Shown: positions 20,691 through 27,800 of the stretch, one piece after another
How the letters are laid out: each line of letters starts with the position of its first letter
Position numbering within the stretch: position 1 is the first letter of the stretch
Assembly: GCA_964610575.1 (NCBI GenBank)
Contig: CAZSYX010000037.1
Coordinates: 1-30,198 of the forward strand
DNA: 30,198 nucleotides
Reading direction: 5' to 3'
Source of the DNA: JADJWR01 sp964610575
GTDB lineage: Bacteria; Pseudomonadota; Gammaproteobacteria; Burkholderiales; Burkholderiaceae_F
Translations under genes and position numbers: made by a program
The notes under the pieces: model-generated
Told to the model about the DNA's origin: nothing
The model's database searches: none
The model's input: the letters and a program-made list of their open reading frames with translations, nothing else

Positions 20691-21419
20691 GTGAAAACCC
20701 CTGCCGACGAATCGTCCGACACGCCGGCCCGGCTGCTCGCCAGCTACCCGTCGCTGGCCGACCTGCCGAATCGCCTGCGCGAGGAGGTAGCCAGCAACCT
20801 GACCGTGCTTCGCCTGCCGGCCGGCAGCAGCGTGTTTCGCGAGAACGACGCCTGCGGCGGCTTTCCGATGGTCCTGCAGGGACGCGTTCGGATCAGCCGC
20901 ATGCTGGCCGACGGGCGCGAGCTGGTGCTGTACGACGTCGGCCCGGGCGAAAGTTGCGTGCTATCGACCAGTTGCCTGCTCGGCAACGCCCGCTACAACG
21001 CGCACGGCGCCTGCGAAACCGACGTCGAACTGGCGCTGCTGCCGCGCGCCTTGTTCGACCGGCTGCTCGCCGAGCATCCGCCCTTTCGCACCGCCGTGTT
21101 CAACCAGTTCGGGGAGCGGCTCGTGCGGCTGGTCGAGCTGGCCGAGGCGGTCGGCTTCCAGCGGGTCGAGCAGCGGCTGGCGGCCGCCCTGCTCGGCGGC
21201 GGCCGCGAACTGCACACGTCGCACGAGAAGCTGGCGCAGCGGCTTGGCGCATCACGCGAAACCGTGAGCCGGGCACTGAAGGTCTTCGAGGGCAACGGCT
21301 GGCTGCGGTTGGGTCGCGGCGCGATCGAGGTGCTGCAGCCCGAGCGGCTCCGCGCCGTCGCGGAAGGCGGCGTGGGCATTGTGACGGGCGTCACTGAAGG
21401 CCAGCCGGCGCGGCTGTAA
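20691..21419 (+). CDS. Crp/Fnr-family transcription regulator
   Basis: A 242-residue regulator. The cyclic-nucleotide-binding-type beta-roll is at about 25-140 (LRLPAGSSVFRENDACGGFPMVLQGRVRI...) and the winged helix at about 170-225, with recognition helix ASRETVSRALKVFEGNGW. The Fnr N-terminal Fe-S cysteine cluster is absent. C89 and C95 lie in GESCVLSTSCLLG, with C55 and C108 nearby, in the position where Crp binds cAMP. A thiol or redox signal is therefore plausible (inference). The start is GTG 20691 because earlier residues lack similarity; its ribosome site is poor. The next gene, DUF2892, lies 53 bp downstream on the same strand. Confidence 0.88.
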   Translation: MKTPADESSDTPARLLASYPSLADLPNRLREEVASNLTVLRLPAGSSVFRENDACGGFPMVLQGRVRISRMLADGRELVLYDVGPGESCVLSTSCLLGNARYNAHGACETDVELALLPRALFDRLLAEHPPFRTAVFNQFGERLVRLVELAEAVGFQRVEQRLAAALLGGGRELHTSHEKLAQRLGASRETVSRALKVFEGNGWLRLGRGAIEVLQPERLRAVAEGGVGIVTGVTEGQPARL

Positions 21420-21472
21420 CCTGCCTGCGTGGGCTCTATTGCGGGCCCGGCCAACGAACCGAGGAGAAATCA

Positions 21473-21679
21473 ATGAAGACCAATGTGGGCGGCATCGACC
21501 GCATCCTGCGCATCGCCGTCGGCGCGCTGCTGATCGTACTGGCGGCGCTGCACGTGATCGGCGTGTGGGGCTATATCGGCGTCCTGCTGGTCGCCAGCGG
21601 GCTGTTGCGCTTCTGTCCGGTCTACCTGCCCTTCGGCATCAGCAGCTGCCCGACGAAGGAAGGCCAGGCCAAGGGCTGA
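21473..21679 (+). CDS. DUF2892 (YgaP-type) small membrane protein
   Basis: A 68-residue protein beginning MKTNVGGIDRILRIAVG, the DUF2892 signature, with two hydrophobic helices (about 13-30 and 32-46). The short tail FCPVYLPFGISSCPTKEG holds two cysteines. In E. coli YgaP the same membrane domain is fused to a rhodanese, and free DUF2892 proteins often sit near sulfur-transfer genes. GAGGAGA lies 6 nt before the ATG. It follows the Crp/Fnr gene and is a likely target of it (inference). Confidence 0.9.
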   Translation: MKTNVGGIDRILRIAVGALLIVLAALHVIGVWGYIGVLLVASGLLRFCPVYLPFGISSCPTKEGQAKG

Positions 21680-21742
21680 CGTTGTCTACCGGCCGCTGCG
21701 TCCGGGCGTGCAGCGCCGGCGCAGCGCGGATTGAAGGCGGTG

Positions 21743-23167
21743 CTAGTGCACCGCCTTGACCATGTCCTCGATGACCTTCTTCGCGTCGCCGAAGACCATC
21801 ATGGTCTTGTCCATGTAGAACAGTTCGTTGTCCAGCCCGGCATAGCCGGCCGCCATCGAGCGCTTGTTGACGATGATCTGCCGCGCCTTGTACGCCTCGA
21901 GGATCGGCATGCCGGCGATCGCCGACTTCGGATCCTTCGCCGCGGGGTTCACCACGTCGTTGGCGCCGAGCACCAGCACCACGTCGGTGTCGGAAAAGTC
22001 GGAGTTGATGTCCTCCATCTCGAAGACCTGGTCGTACGGCACCTCGGCCTCGGCCAGCAGCACGTTCATGTGCCCCGGCATGCGCCCGGCCACCGGGTGG
22101 ATCGCGTAGCGCACGCGCACGCCCTTCTCGATCAGCTTGTCGGCCAGTTCCTTGAGAGGATGCTGGGCGCGCGCCACCGCGAGACCATATCCCGGCACGA
22201 TGACCACACTCTCGGCGTTGGCCATCAGGAAGGCCGCATCGTCGGGCGAGCCGGACTTCACCGGCCGCTGCTCGGCGGCTCCCGCTGCCACTCCGCCCTC
22301 CTGACCGAAACCGCCCAGGATGACGTTGAAGAACGAGCGGTTCATCGCCTTGCACATGATGTAGGACAGGATCGCGCCCGAGGAGCCCACCAGCGAGCCG
22401 GCGATGATCAGCATCGAGTTGTTGAGCGAAAAACCAATGCCCGCCGCCGCCCAGCCCGAGTAGCTGTTCAGCATCGACACCACCACCGGCATGTCGGCGC
22501 CGCCGATGGGGATGATGATCAGCACGCCGAGCACGAAGGCGATCGCCAGCATCGCCCAGAACGGCAGCCACTGCTGGGTGGCGGCGAACCAGGCGCCGAA
22601 GACGAGCATGGCAATCGCCAGCGCCAGGTTCAGCATGTGCTGGCCCGGGAACATCACCGGCGCGCTCTTGAACACGCGCAGCTTGTAGCGGCCGGCCAGC
22701 TTGCCGAAGGCGATCACCGAACCGGAGAAGGTGATCGCGCCGACGAAGGCGCCGATGAACAGTTCGATGCGGTTGCCGAGCGGGATCGCCCCTCCCTTCT
22801 CGACGATGGAAAACGCCCACGGCTCGGCCACCGCGGCGATGGCGATGAACACCGCCGCCAGGCCGATCATCGAGTGCATGAAGGCGACCATCTCCGGCAT
22901 CTTGGTCATCTCGACCGTGCGCGCGATGTAGGTGCCGATGCCGCCGCCGACCACCAGGCCGGCGAGGATCCAGCCCATGCCGATCGTCGCCACCTGCGGC
23001 GCCAGCTTGTAGATCAGCGCCACGGTAGTGACCATCGCGATCGCCATGCCGACCATGCCGAACACGTTGCCGATGCGCGAGGTGGTCGGATGCGACAGGC
23101 CCTTGAGTGCCTGGATGAAGAACACCGAAGCGACCAGGTACAGCAGGATGACGAGGTTCAGGCTCAT
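21743..23167 (-). CDS. pntB: NAD(P) transhydrogenase subunit beta
   Basis: A 474-residue subunit of the proton-translocating (Re/Si-specific) transhydrogenase in the inner membrane, which uses proton motive force to reduce NADP+ with NADH. The first about 260 residues form transmembrane helices (domain II, starting MSLNLVILLYLVASVFFIQALKGLS). The C-terminal domain III binds NADP(H): VVIVPGYGLAVARAQHPLKELAD, IHPVAGRMPGHMNVLLAEA, DVVLVLGANDVVNPAAKDPKS and NKRSMAAGYAGLDNELFY. It is the last gene of the pnt operon; a palindromic repeat occupies the gap to pntAB. Confidence 0.97.
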   Translation of the reverse strand: MSLNLVILLYLVASVFFIQALKGLSHPTTSRIGNVFGMVGMAIAMVTTVALIYKLAPQVATIGMGWILAGLVVGGGIGTYIARTVEMTKMPEMVAFMHSMIGLAAVFIAIAAVAEPWAFSIVEKGGAIPLGNRIELFIGAFVGAITFSGSVIAFGKLAGRYKLRVFKSAPVMFPGQHMLNLALAIAMLVFGAWFAATQQWLPFWAMLAIAFVLGVLIIIPIGGADMPVVVSMLNSYSGWAAAGIGFSLNNSMLIIAGSLVGSSGAILSYIMCKAMNRSFFNVILGGFGQEGGVAAGAAEQRPVKSGSPDDAAFLMANAESVVIVPGYGLAVARAQHPLKELADKLIEKGVRVRYAIHPVAGRMPGHMNVLLAEAEVPYDQVFEMEDINSDFSDTDVVLVLGANDVVNPAAKDPKSAIAGMPILEAYKARQIIVNKRSMAAGYAGLDNELFYMDKTMMVFGDAKKVIEDMVKAVH

Positions 23168-23210
23168 GACAGCGACTCCGCCACAGCTTCAGGCGCGCGG
23201 CGCGCGGATC

Positions 23211-23287
23211 GTGTCGTCCCCGCGAAAGCGGGGACCCAGTGTCTTTGGGCGAAAGCCGCTGGATTCCCGCTTGCGCGGGAATGACAC
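23211..23287. repeat. Dimeric palindromic repeat, subfamily 2, copy 1
   Basis: Outer arms GTGTCGTCCCCGCGAAAGCG...(23211-23239) and CTGGATTCCCGCTTGCGCGG...(23259-23287, ending GAATGACAC) are inverted with few mismatches, and each arm is a hairpin (CCCCGC GAAA GCGGGG; TCCCGC TTGC GCGGGA). It lies within the pnt transcript between pntAB and pntB and may affect mRNA stability there. Confidence 0.85.
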
Positions 23288-23309
23288 CCAATAGCAATTC
23301 GTAATGCCA

Positions 23310-23624
23310 TCACTTCGCCCCCCCGGCCTTCTTCGGCTCTTTCTTCTTGAACATCTCCAGCATCCGCCGCGTGACCAGGAAGCCGCCGAAGACGTTGACC
23401 GCGGCCAGCGCCACCGCCAGCACGCCCATGCTCTTGCCGAGCCCGGTTTCGGTCAGCGCCGCGGCGAGCATCGCGCCGACGATGATGATCGCGGAGATGG
23501 CGTTGGTGACGCTCATCAGCGGCGTGTGCAGCGCCGGCGTGACGTTCCACACCACGTGGTAGCCGACGTAGATGGCCAGCACGAAGATGATCAGGTTGAT
23601 GACGGTGGGATCGACGGCTTCCAC
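23310..23624 (-). CDS. pntAB: NAD(P) transhydrogenase subunit alpha, part 2
   Basis: A 104-residue membrane subunit with three or four hydrophobic helices (INLIIFVLAIYVGYHVVWNV; AISAIIIVGAMLAAAL; MGVLAVALAAVNVFGGFLV) and the conserved HTPLMSVTNAISAI loop. The tail is Lys-rich. It supplies the membrane helices that in E. coli are fused to PntA. The start is a GTG with AGGAG 6 nt upstream. It follows the nitronate monooxygenase gene by only 9 bp, so it is translated in the same operon despite the intervening unrelated gene. Confidence 0.95.
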   Translation of the reverse strand: MEAVDPTVINLIIFVLAIYVGYHVVWNVTPALHTPLMSVTNAISAIIIVGAMLAAALTETGLGKSMGVLAVALAAVNVFGGFLVTRRMLEMFKKKEPKKAGGAK

Positions 23625-23633
23625 GGTGGACTC

Positions 23634-24710
23634 CTACAGAAGTGCTTCGAGTTGGCGCTGCAGGCGGCGAATGAGGTCGCCGGCAGGTTCGGTGGTCGAC
23701 AGGCCCGCTGCCTGGCCGGCCCACAGAGAAACGTATTCCGCCTTGCCCTGCGCGTTGGCGGCGGCGCGGATGTCCTGCGTCAGGCGGTTCTGGATCGGGT
23801 ATTCGGGAATGTCGCCGGCGGCGTCGATTTCCTGCATGAGGCGGTTGGCGACCCCGCGCGCCCAGCGGCCGCTGAAGGCGCGCGTCAGGCGCGTGCTGGT
23901 GTCCTCGATGCCGGCCAGCGCCGCCTTGTAGGCCGCGGAGGCGCCGCATTCGGGCGAGCGCAGCAGCGCGCTGCCCAGTTGCACGCCGCTGGCGCCGAGC
24001 AGCAGCGCAGCGGCGATCTGCTCGGCCGTCATCACGCCACCGGCAGCGATCACCGGCACCTCGACCGCGGCGGCCATCTGCGGCAACAAGGCAAAGAGGC
24101 CAATCTGCGCAGCTTCGGGCAGCACCGCAAAGGTCGGGCGGTGCCCGCCCGCCTCGATTCCCGAGGCCACCACCGCATCGCAGCCGAGGCCGGCGAGCTG
24201 CCTCGCCTCGCGCACGCAGCTTGCCGTGCCGATCACCTTGGCGCCCTGCGCGTGCAGCGCCTGCAGGTGCGACGCGTCGAGCGCGCCGAAGGTGAACGAG
24301 AACACCGGCACCCGCGCGGCGAGCACGGCGTCGAACTGCTCGGCGAATTCTGGCGCGAACGCTGACGGGATCTTGCCGCGCGGCAGGCCGAGTTCGCTGC
24401 GATAGCGCGCGAGCTTTGCCTGCATGCGCAGGATCTGCGCCTCGTCGGCTCCAGGCTGCGGCGTGACGAACAGGTTGACCGCAAATGGCCTGTCGGTGAG
24501 TTCGCGGATCCGCTTGATCGCCGCCTCGATCTGCTCCGGCGTCAGCATGCCGCAACCGATCGAGCCCAGCCCGCCGGCGTTGCTTACCGCGGCGACCAGT
24601 TCCGGCGTGTTCACGCCGGCCATCGGCCCGCCGACGATCGCGTGCTCGATGCCGAGCAGCGATGTCAGCCGCGCGGCGCGGGCGCGGATCAGTTCAGAGG
24701 GTCGCGGCAC
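23634..24710 (-). CDS. Nitronate monooxygenase (2-nitropropane dioxygenase family)
   Basis: A 358-residue FMN-dependent TIM-barrel enzyme that oxidises alkyl nitronates such as propionate-3-nitronate. Visible motifs are GGPMAGVNTPELVAAVSNAGGLGSIGCG near the N-terminus, FAVNLFVTP, the ASGIEAGGHRP segment holding the flavin-site His, and VIAAGGVMTAEQIAAALLLGASGVQLGSALLRSPE for phosphate binding. Related enzymes include enoyl-ACP reductase FabK, so the substrate is not proven. It sits between pntAA and pntAB, which are normally adjacent. The start is taken as GTG 24710, which abuts a palindromic repeat and has no clear ribosome site; the true start may lie about 14 codons in. Confidence 0.88.
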   Translation of the reverse strand: MPRPSELIRARAARLTSLLGIEHAIVGGPMAGVNTPELVAAVSNAGGLGSIGCGMLTPEQIEAAIKRIRELTDRPFAVNLFVTPQPGADEAQILRMQAKLARYRSELGLPRGKIPSAFAPEFAEQFDAVLAARVPVFSFTFGALDASHLQALHAQGAKVIGTASCVREARQLAGLGCDAVVASGIEAGGHRPTFAVLPEAAQIGLFALLPQMAAAVEVPVIAAGGVMTAEQIAAALLLGASGVQLGSALLRSPECGASAAYKAALAGIEDTSTRLTRAFSGRWARGVANRLMQEIDAAGDIPEYPIQNRLTQDIRAAANAQGKAEYVSLWAGQAAGLSTTEPAGDLIRRLQRQLEALL

Positions 24711-24716
24711 GGCGAC

Positions 24717-24790
24717 GTGTCGTTCCCGCGAAAGCGGGAACCCAGTGACTTTCGCTGCAACGACAGGTCCCCGCTTTCGCGGGGACGACA
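24717..24790. repeat. Dimeric palindromic repeat, subfamily 2, copy 2
   Basis: Arms GTGTCGTTCCCGCGAAAGCG...(24717 on) and ACAGGTCCCCGCTTTCGCGG...(ending GGACGAC near 24789) match the repeat at 23211-23287. It fills most of the gap between pntAA and the nitronate monooxygenase gene. Two copies of one subfamily thus flank the nitronate monooxygenase-pntAB segment. Confidence 0.85.
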
Positions 24791-24809
24791 GACGATTTCG
24801 TGGTCGCCT

Positions 24810-25931
24810 TCACGTGCCCTTGCGCCGGATCTCGCCGCCCATGCACATCAGGCAGGCCGCGACGATGTCGTCTTCGAGGTTGACGGTGAACTTGCCTTCC
24901 TTGTCCACCACCAGCTTGAGGAAGTCGAGCAGGTTGCGCGCGTACAGTGCCGAGCTGTCCGCCGGCACGGTCGCGGGCAGGTTCGGCACGCCGATGATGC
25001 GAACGTTGTGCTTGGTCACCGTCTTGTCGGGTTCCGAGAGCGCGCAGTTGCCGCCCTGCTCGACCGCCATGTCGAGGATCACCGACCCGGCCTTCATCGA
25101 CTTCACCATCTCCTCGCTGACCAGCACCGGCGCCTTGCGGCCGGGGATCAGCGCGGTGGTGATGACGATGTCGGCCAGCGCGATGCGCTTGGCGACCTCG
25201 GCCGCCTGCCGCTGCATCCAAGCCGGCGGCATCGGCCGCGCATAGCCGCCCACGCCCTTGGCGATCTCGCGCTCCTCGTCGGTCTCGAAAGGAACGTCGA
25301 TGAACTTGGCGCCGAGCGACTCGATCTGCTCCTTCACCGCCGGACGGACATCGGAGGCCTCGATCACCGCGCCGAGGCGCTTGGCGGTGGCGATCGCCTG
25401 CAGCCCGGCCACCCCGGCGCCGAGGATCACCACCCGCGCCGCCTTGATCGTCCCGGCCGCCGTCATCATCATCGGCAGCAGCCGGCCGTAGGTGTTGGCG
25501 GCGAGCAGCACCGCCTTGTAGCCGGCGATGTTGGCCTGCGAACTGAGCACGTCCATGCTCTGCGCCCGTGTCGTGCGCGGCGCGGCTTCCAGTGCGAATG
25601 CAGTCAGGCCGGCGGCGTTCATCGCCGACAGCCCCTCGGCGTTGAACGGCTCGAGCATGCCGATCAGCACCGTGCCCTTCTTCATCTGCGCCAGTTCGTC
25701 GCCGGAAGGCTGCCGCACCTTCAGCACCATCTCGGCGCCGAGCGCCTGCTCGGCGGAGCCGATCTGCGCGCCGGCGGCGGCGTACATCTCGTCGGTCTGG
25801 CTGGCGGCCAGTCCGGCGCCGGACTGCACCAGCACGGTGTGCTTGCCGGCGACCAGCTTTTTCACCGTTTCGGCAGTCGCGGCGACGCGCGTCTCGCCTG
25901 GCCGAGTCTCGGCCGGCACCCCGATCAACAT
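24810..25931 (-). CDS. pntAA: NAD(P) transhydrogenase subunit alpha, part 1
   Basis: The 373-residue soluble NAD(H)-binding domain I of the transhydrogenase, related to alanine dehydrogenase. It starts MLIGVPAETRPGETRVAATAETVKKL. It carries RAQSMDVLSSQANIAGYKAVLLAA, the dinucleotide loop VVILGAGVAGLQAIATAKRLGAVIEASDVRP (about 166-196), and IITTALIPGRKAPVLV. GGGAGAG precedes the ATG. First gene of the operon; its upstream region (25932-26049) is shared with the divergent NUDIX gene. Confidence 0.97.
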   Translation of the reverse strand: MLIGVPAETRPGETRVAATAETVKKLVAGKHTVLVQSGAGLAASQTDEMYAAAGAQIGSAEQALGAEMVLKVRQPSGDELAQMKKGTVLIGMLEPFNAEGLSAMNAAGLTAFALEAAPRTTRAQSMDVLSSQANIAGYKAVLLAANTYGRLLPMMMTAAGTIKAARVVILGAGVAGLQAIATAKRLGAVIEASDVRPAVKEQIESLGAKFIDVPFETDEEREIAKGVGGYARPMPPAWMQRQAAEVAKRIALADIVITTALIPGRKAPVLVSEEMVKSMKAGSVILDMAVEQGGNCALSEPDKTVTKHNVRIIGVPNLPATVPADSSALYARNLLDFLKLVVDKEGKFTVNLEDDIVAACLMCMGGEIRRKGT

Positions 25932-26049
25932 GGAGCTCTCCCCCGCTTGGTTTTTGCACTGCGCCGCCTTGGGCGGCGGCCGAGTGACTAGAATTTACGC
26001 GATTGTCCCACCCGCCTCCACCGGCGCGACTAGCGCCTTTCCTCGAAGC
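25932..26049. promoter_or_regulatory. Divergent promoter region, pntAA / nudJ
   Basis: 118 bp between divergent starts. On the plus strand TAGAAT (25989-25994, 5/6 to TATAAT) is the best -10 candidate for nudJ, with no good -35. A GC hairpin (CCGCC TTG GGCGG near 25964-25976) and a T5 run lie in the pntAA leader. No operator is recognised. Confidence 0.35.
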
Positions 26050-26607
26050 ATGCCTGATCCCTGGAAACCGTCGGTCACCGTGGCCGCCGTCATCGAGCGT
26101 GACGGCCGCTTCCTGCTGGTCGAGGAGGAGACGGCCGACGGGATCCGCCTGAACCAGCCGGCGGGCCATCTCGATCCCGGCGAGAGCCTGCTCGCCGCAG
26201 CGACGCGCGAGACGCTCGAGGAGACCGCATTCGCCTTCACGCCGACGCAGTTGATCGGCGTGTACCTGTGGCGCTCGGAGCCGCCGGCGGGCAGTGCGGT
26301 GACCTACCTGCGCTTCGCGTTCTGCGGCGATCTAGGCGCCCATGACCCCCGCCGCCGGCTGGACGAGGGCATCCTGCGCGCGCTGTGGCTGACGCGCGAG
26401 GAAGTCGCCGCGCGCGCCGCCGTGCATCGCAGTCCGCTGGTGCAGCGCTGCGTCGATGACTACGTGGCCGGTGTGCGCTACCCGCTGGACCTGCTGTTCA
26501 CGCACCACTCGGCCGTCGCTTCCGCCGTCGCCCCGGCGCAGGCCGGGGCCCAAGGTCTCGGCGCGCAAATTGGGTCCCGGCCTTCGCCGGGACGACAAGT
26601 TCAATGA
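26050..26607 (+). CDS. nudJ: NUDIX hydrolase, NudJ-like
   Basis: A 185-residue NUDIX protein. The Nudix box GHLDPGESLLAAATRETLEETAF (about 38-60) fits Gx5Ex7REUxEExGU except that Ala replaces the last Gly. NudJ enzymes hydrolyse nucleoside di/triphosphates and the thiamin intermediate HMP-PP. The position directly before mnmA matches the E. coli ymfB-mnmA arrangement. The family-like part ends near YPLDLLFTHH (about residue 153). The last 26 or so residues (VAPAQAGAQGLGAQIG...) are encoded by a dimeric palindromic repeat and are probably an acquired tail. The stop overlaps the mnmA ATG by 4 nt. Confidence 0.9.
   Translation: MPDPWKPSVTVAAVIERDGRFLLVEEETADGIRLNQPAGHLDPGESLLAAATRETLEETAFAFTPTQLIGVYLWRSEPPAGSAVTYLRFAFCGDLGAHDPRRRLDEGILRALWLTREEVAARAAVHRSPLVQRCVDDYVAGVRYPLDLLFTHHSAVASAVAPAQAGAQGLGAQIGSRPSPGRQVQ
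26527..26596. repeat. Dimeric palindromic repeat, subfamily 1, copy 2, inside nudJ
   Basis: Arms GTCGCCCCGGCGCAGGCCGG...(from 26527) and the complement ending CCTTCGCCGGGACGAC (26596) match 18153-18224. The element lies wholly within the nudJ reading frame and supplies its C-terminal codons up to 8 bp before the mnmA start. Confidence 0.85.
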
Positions 26608-27800
26608 ACAGACGTCGCGTCGTCGTCGGCCTGTCCGGCGGCGTCGACTCCTCCGTCGCCGCCTGGCTGCTCAAGCAGCAGGGTTACGAGGTCGTCGGCC
26701 TGTTCATGAAGAACTGGGAGGACGACGATGACGACGAATACTGCTCGAGCCGGCAGGACTGGCTCGACGCCGCGTCCGTCGCCGACCTGCTCGGCATCGA
26801 CATCGAGGCGGTGAACTTCGCCGCCGAGTACCGCGAGCGCGTGTTTTCCGCCTTTCTGGCCGAGTACTCGGCCGGCCGCACGCCCAACCCGGACGTGCTG
26901 TGCAACGCCGAGATCAAGTTCAAGGCCTTCCTCGACCACGCGCTGCGGCTCGGCGCCGAGCACATCGCCACCGGCCACTATGCCCGGGTGCGCCTCGTCG
27001 CGAGCGACGGGCGCATTGCGCAAGATGGGGAACGCGCGCTAGCGCGCGTTGGCGATGGCCGCTTCGAACTGCTGCGGGGCGTCGACCCGGGCAAGGACCA
27101 AAGCTATTTCCTGCACCGGCTGAACCAGGCGCAATTGGCACGCACGCTGTTTCCGGTCGGCGGCCTCCTCAAGAGCGAGGTGCGGCGCATCGCCCGCGAG
27201 ATCGGCCTGCCCAATGCCGCCAAGCGCGATTCGACCGGCATCTGCTTCATCGGCGAGCGGCCGTTCCGCGAGTTCCTCAACCGCTACCTGCCGATGAAGC
27301 CCGGGCCGATCCGCACACCGGACGGCAAGGTGGTCGGCGAGCACGTCGGGCTGTCCTTCTACACGCTCGGCCAGCGCAAGGGCATCGGCATCGGCGGCAC
27401 CCGCGAGGGTTCCGGCGAACCGTGGTTCGTCGCGCGCAAGGACATGGCCAGCAACACACTGTGGATCGTGCAGGGGCACGATCATCCGTGGCTGCTGGCG
27501 AACACGCTCGTCGCTGCCGACGCCAGTTGGATCAACGGCGATCCACCCATGGCCGGGGCGCGGCTGACCGCCAAGACGCGGTACCGGCAAGCCGACGCGC
27601 CATGCACGGTGACCGCCATCGACGGCAACCATTTCACGCTTGCTTTCGCTTCGCCGCAGTGGGCGGCCACGCCGGGCCAGTCGGCGGTGCTGTACGAAGG
27701 TGACGTCTGCCTTGGCGGCGGCGTGATCGACCGGGTCGAAGTGGAGCAGCCTGGCGCTACGCCGCTCTCCGGTAGCGGCGTATCAGCCAGCGTGGCCTGA
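26604..27800 (+). CDS. mnmA: tRNA-specific 2-thiouridylase
   Basis: Thiolates U34 of tRNA-Lys, -Glu and -Gln using ATP and persulfide sulfur. The 398-residue protein has the PP-loop VVVGLSGGVDSSVAAWLL at the N-terminus, the catalytic nucleophile cysteine in TPNPDVLCNAEIKF (about C101), and the second cysteine in STGICFIGERPFREFL. The tRNA-binding GLSFYTLGQRKGIGIGG block and C-terminal barrel follow (AVLYEGDVCLGGGVID). An extra Arg/Asp-rich loop at about 132-151 is encoded around a perfect 20-bp palindrome. The last 14 codons overlap the convergent glycosyltransferase gene. The start overlaps nudJ. Confidence 0.96.
   Translation: MNRRRVVVGLSGGVDSSVAAWLLKQQGYEVVGLFMKNWEDDDDDEYCSSRQDWLDAASVADLLGIDIEAVNFAAEYRERVFSAFLAEYSAGRTPNPDVLCNAEIKFKAFLDHALRLGAEHIATGHYARVRLVASDGRIAQDGERALARVGDGRFELLRGVDPGKDQSYFLHRLNQAQLARTLFPVGGLLKSEVRRIAREIGLPNAAKRDSTGICFIGERPFREFLNRYLPMKPGPIRTPDGKVVGEHVGLSFYTLGQRKGIGIGGTREGSGEPWFVARKDMASNTLWIVQGHDHPWLLANTLVAADASWINGDPPMAGARLTAKTRYRQADAPCTVTAIDGNHFTLAFASPQWAATPGQSAVLYEGDVCLGGGVIDRVEVEQPGATPLSGSGVSASVA
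27031..27050. repeat. 20-bp perfect palindrome within mnmA
   Basis: AACGCGCGCTAGCGCGCGTT reads the same on both strands and encodes ERALARV in MnmA, in a loop that most homologues lack. It may be part of a small insertion or chance in GC-rich DNA. Confidence 0.6.
27751..27790. terminator. Bidirectional hairpin in overlapping 3' ends of mnmA and the transferase
   Basis: TACGCCGCT (27758-27766), a 7-nt loop and AGCGGCGTA (27774-27782) form a perfect 9-bp stem, extended after a short bulge by CTGGC/GCCAG (27751-27755, 27786-27790). It sits across the stop codon of the leftward gene and in the last codons of mnmA. There is no T run, so termination strength is uncertain. Confidence 0.5.
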
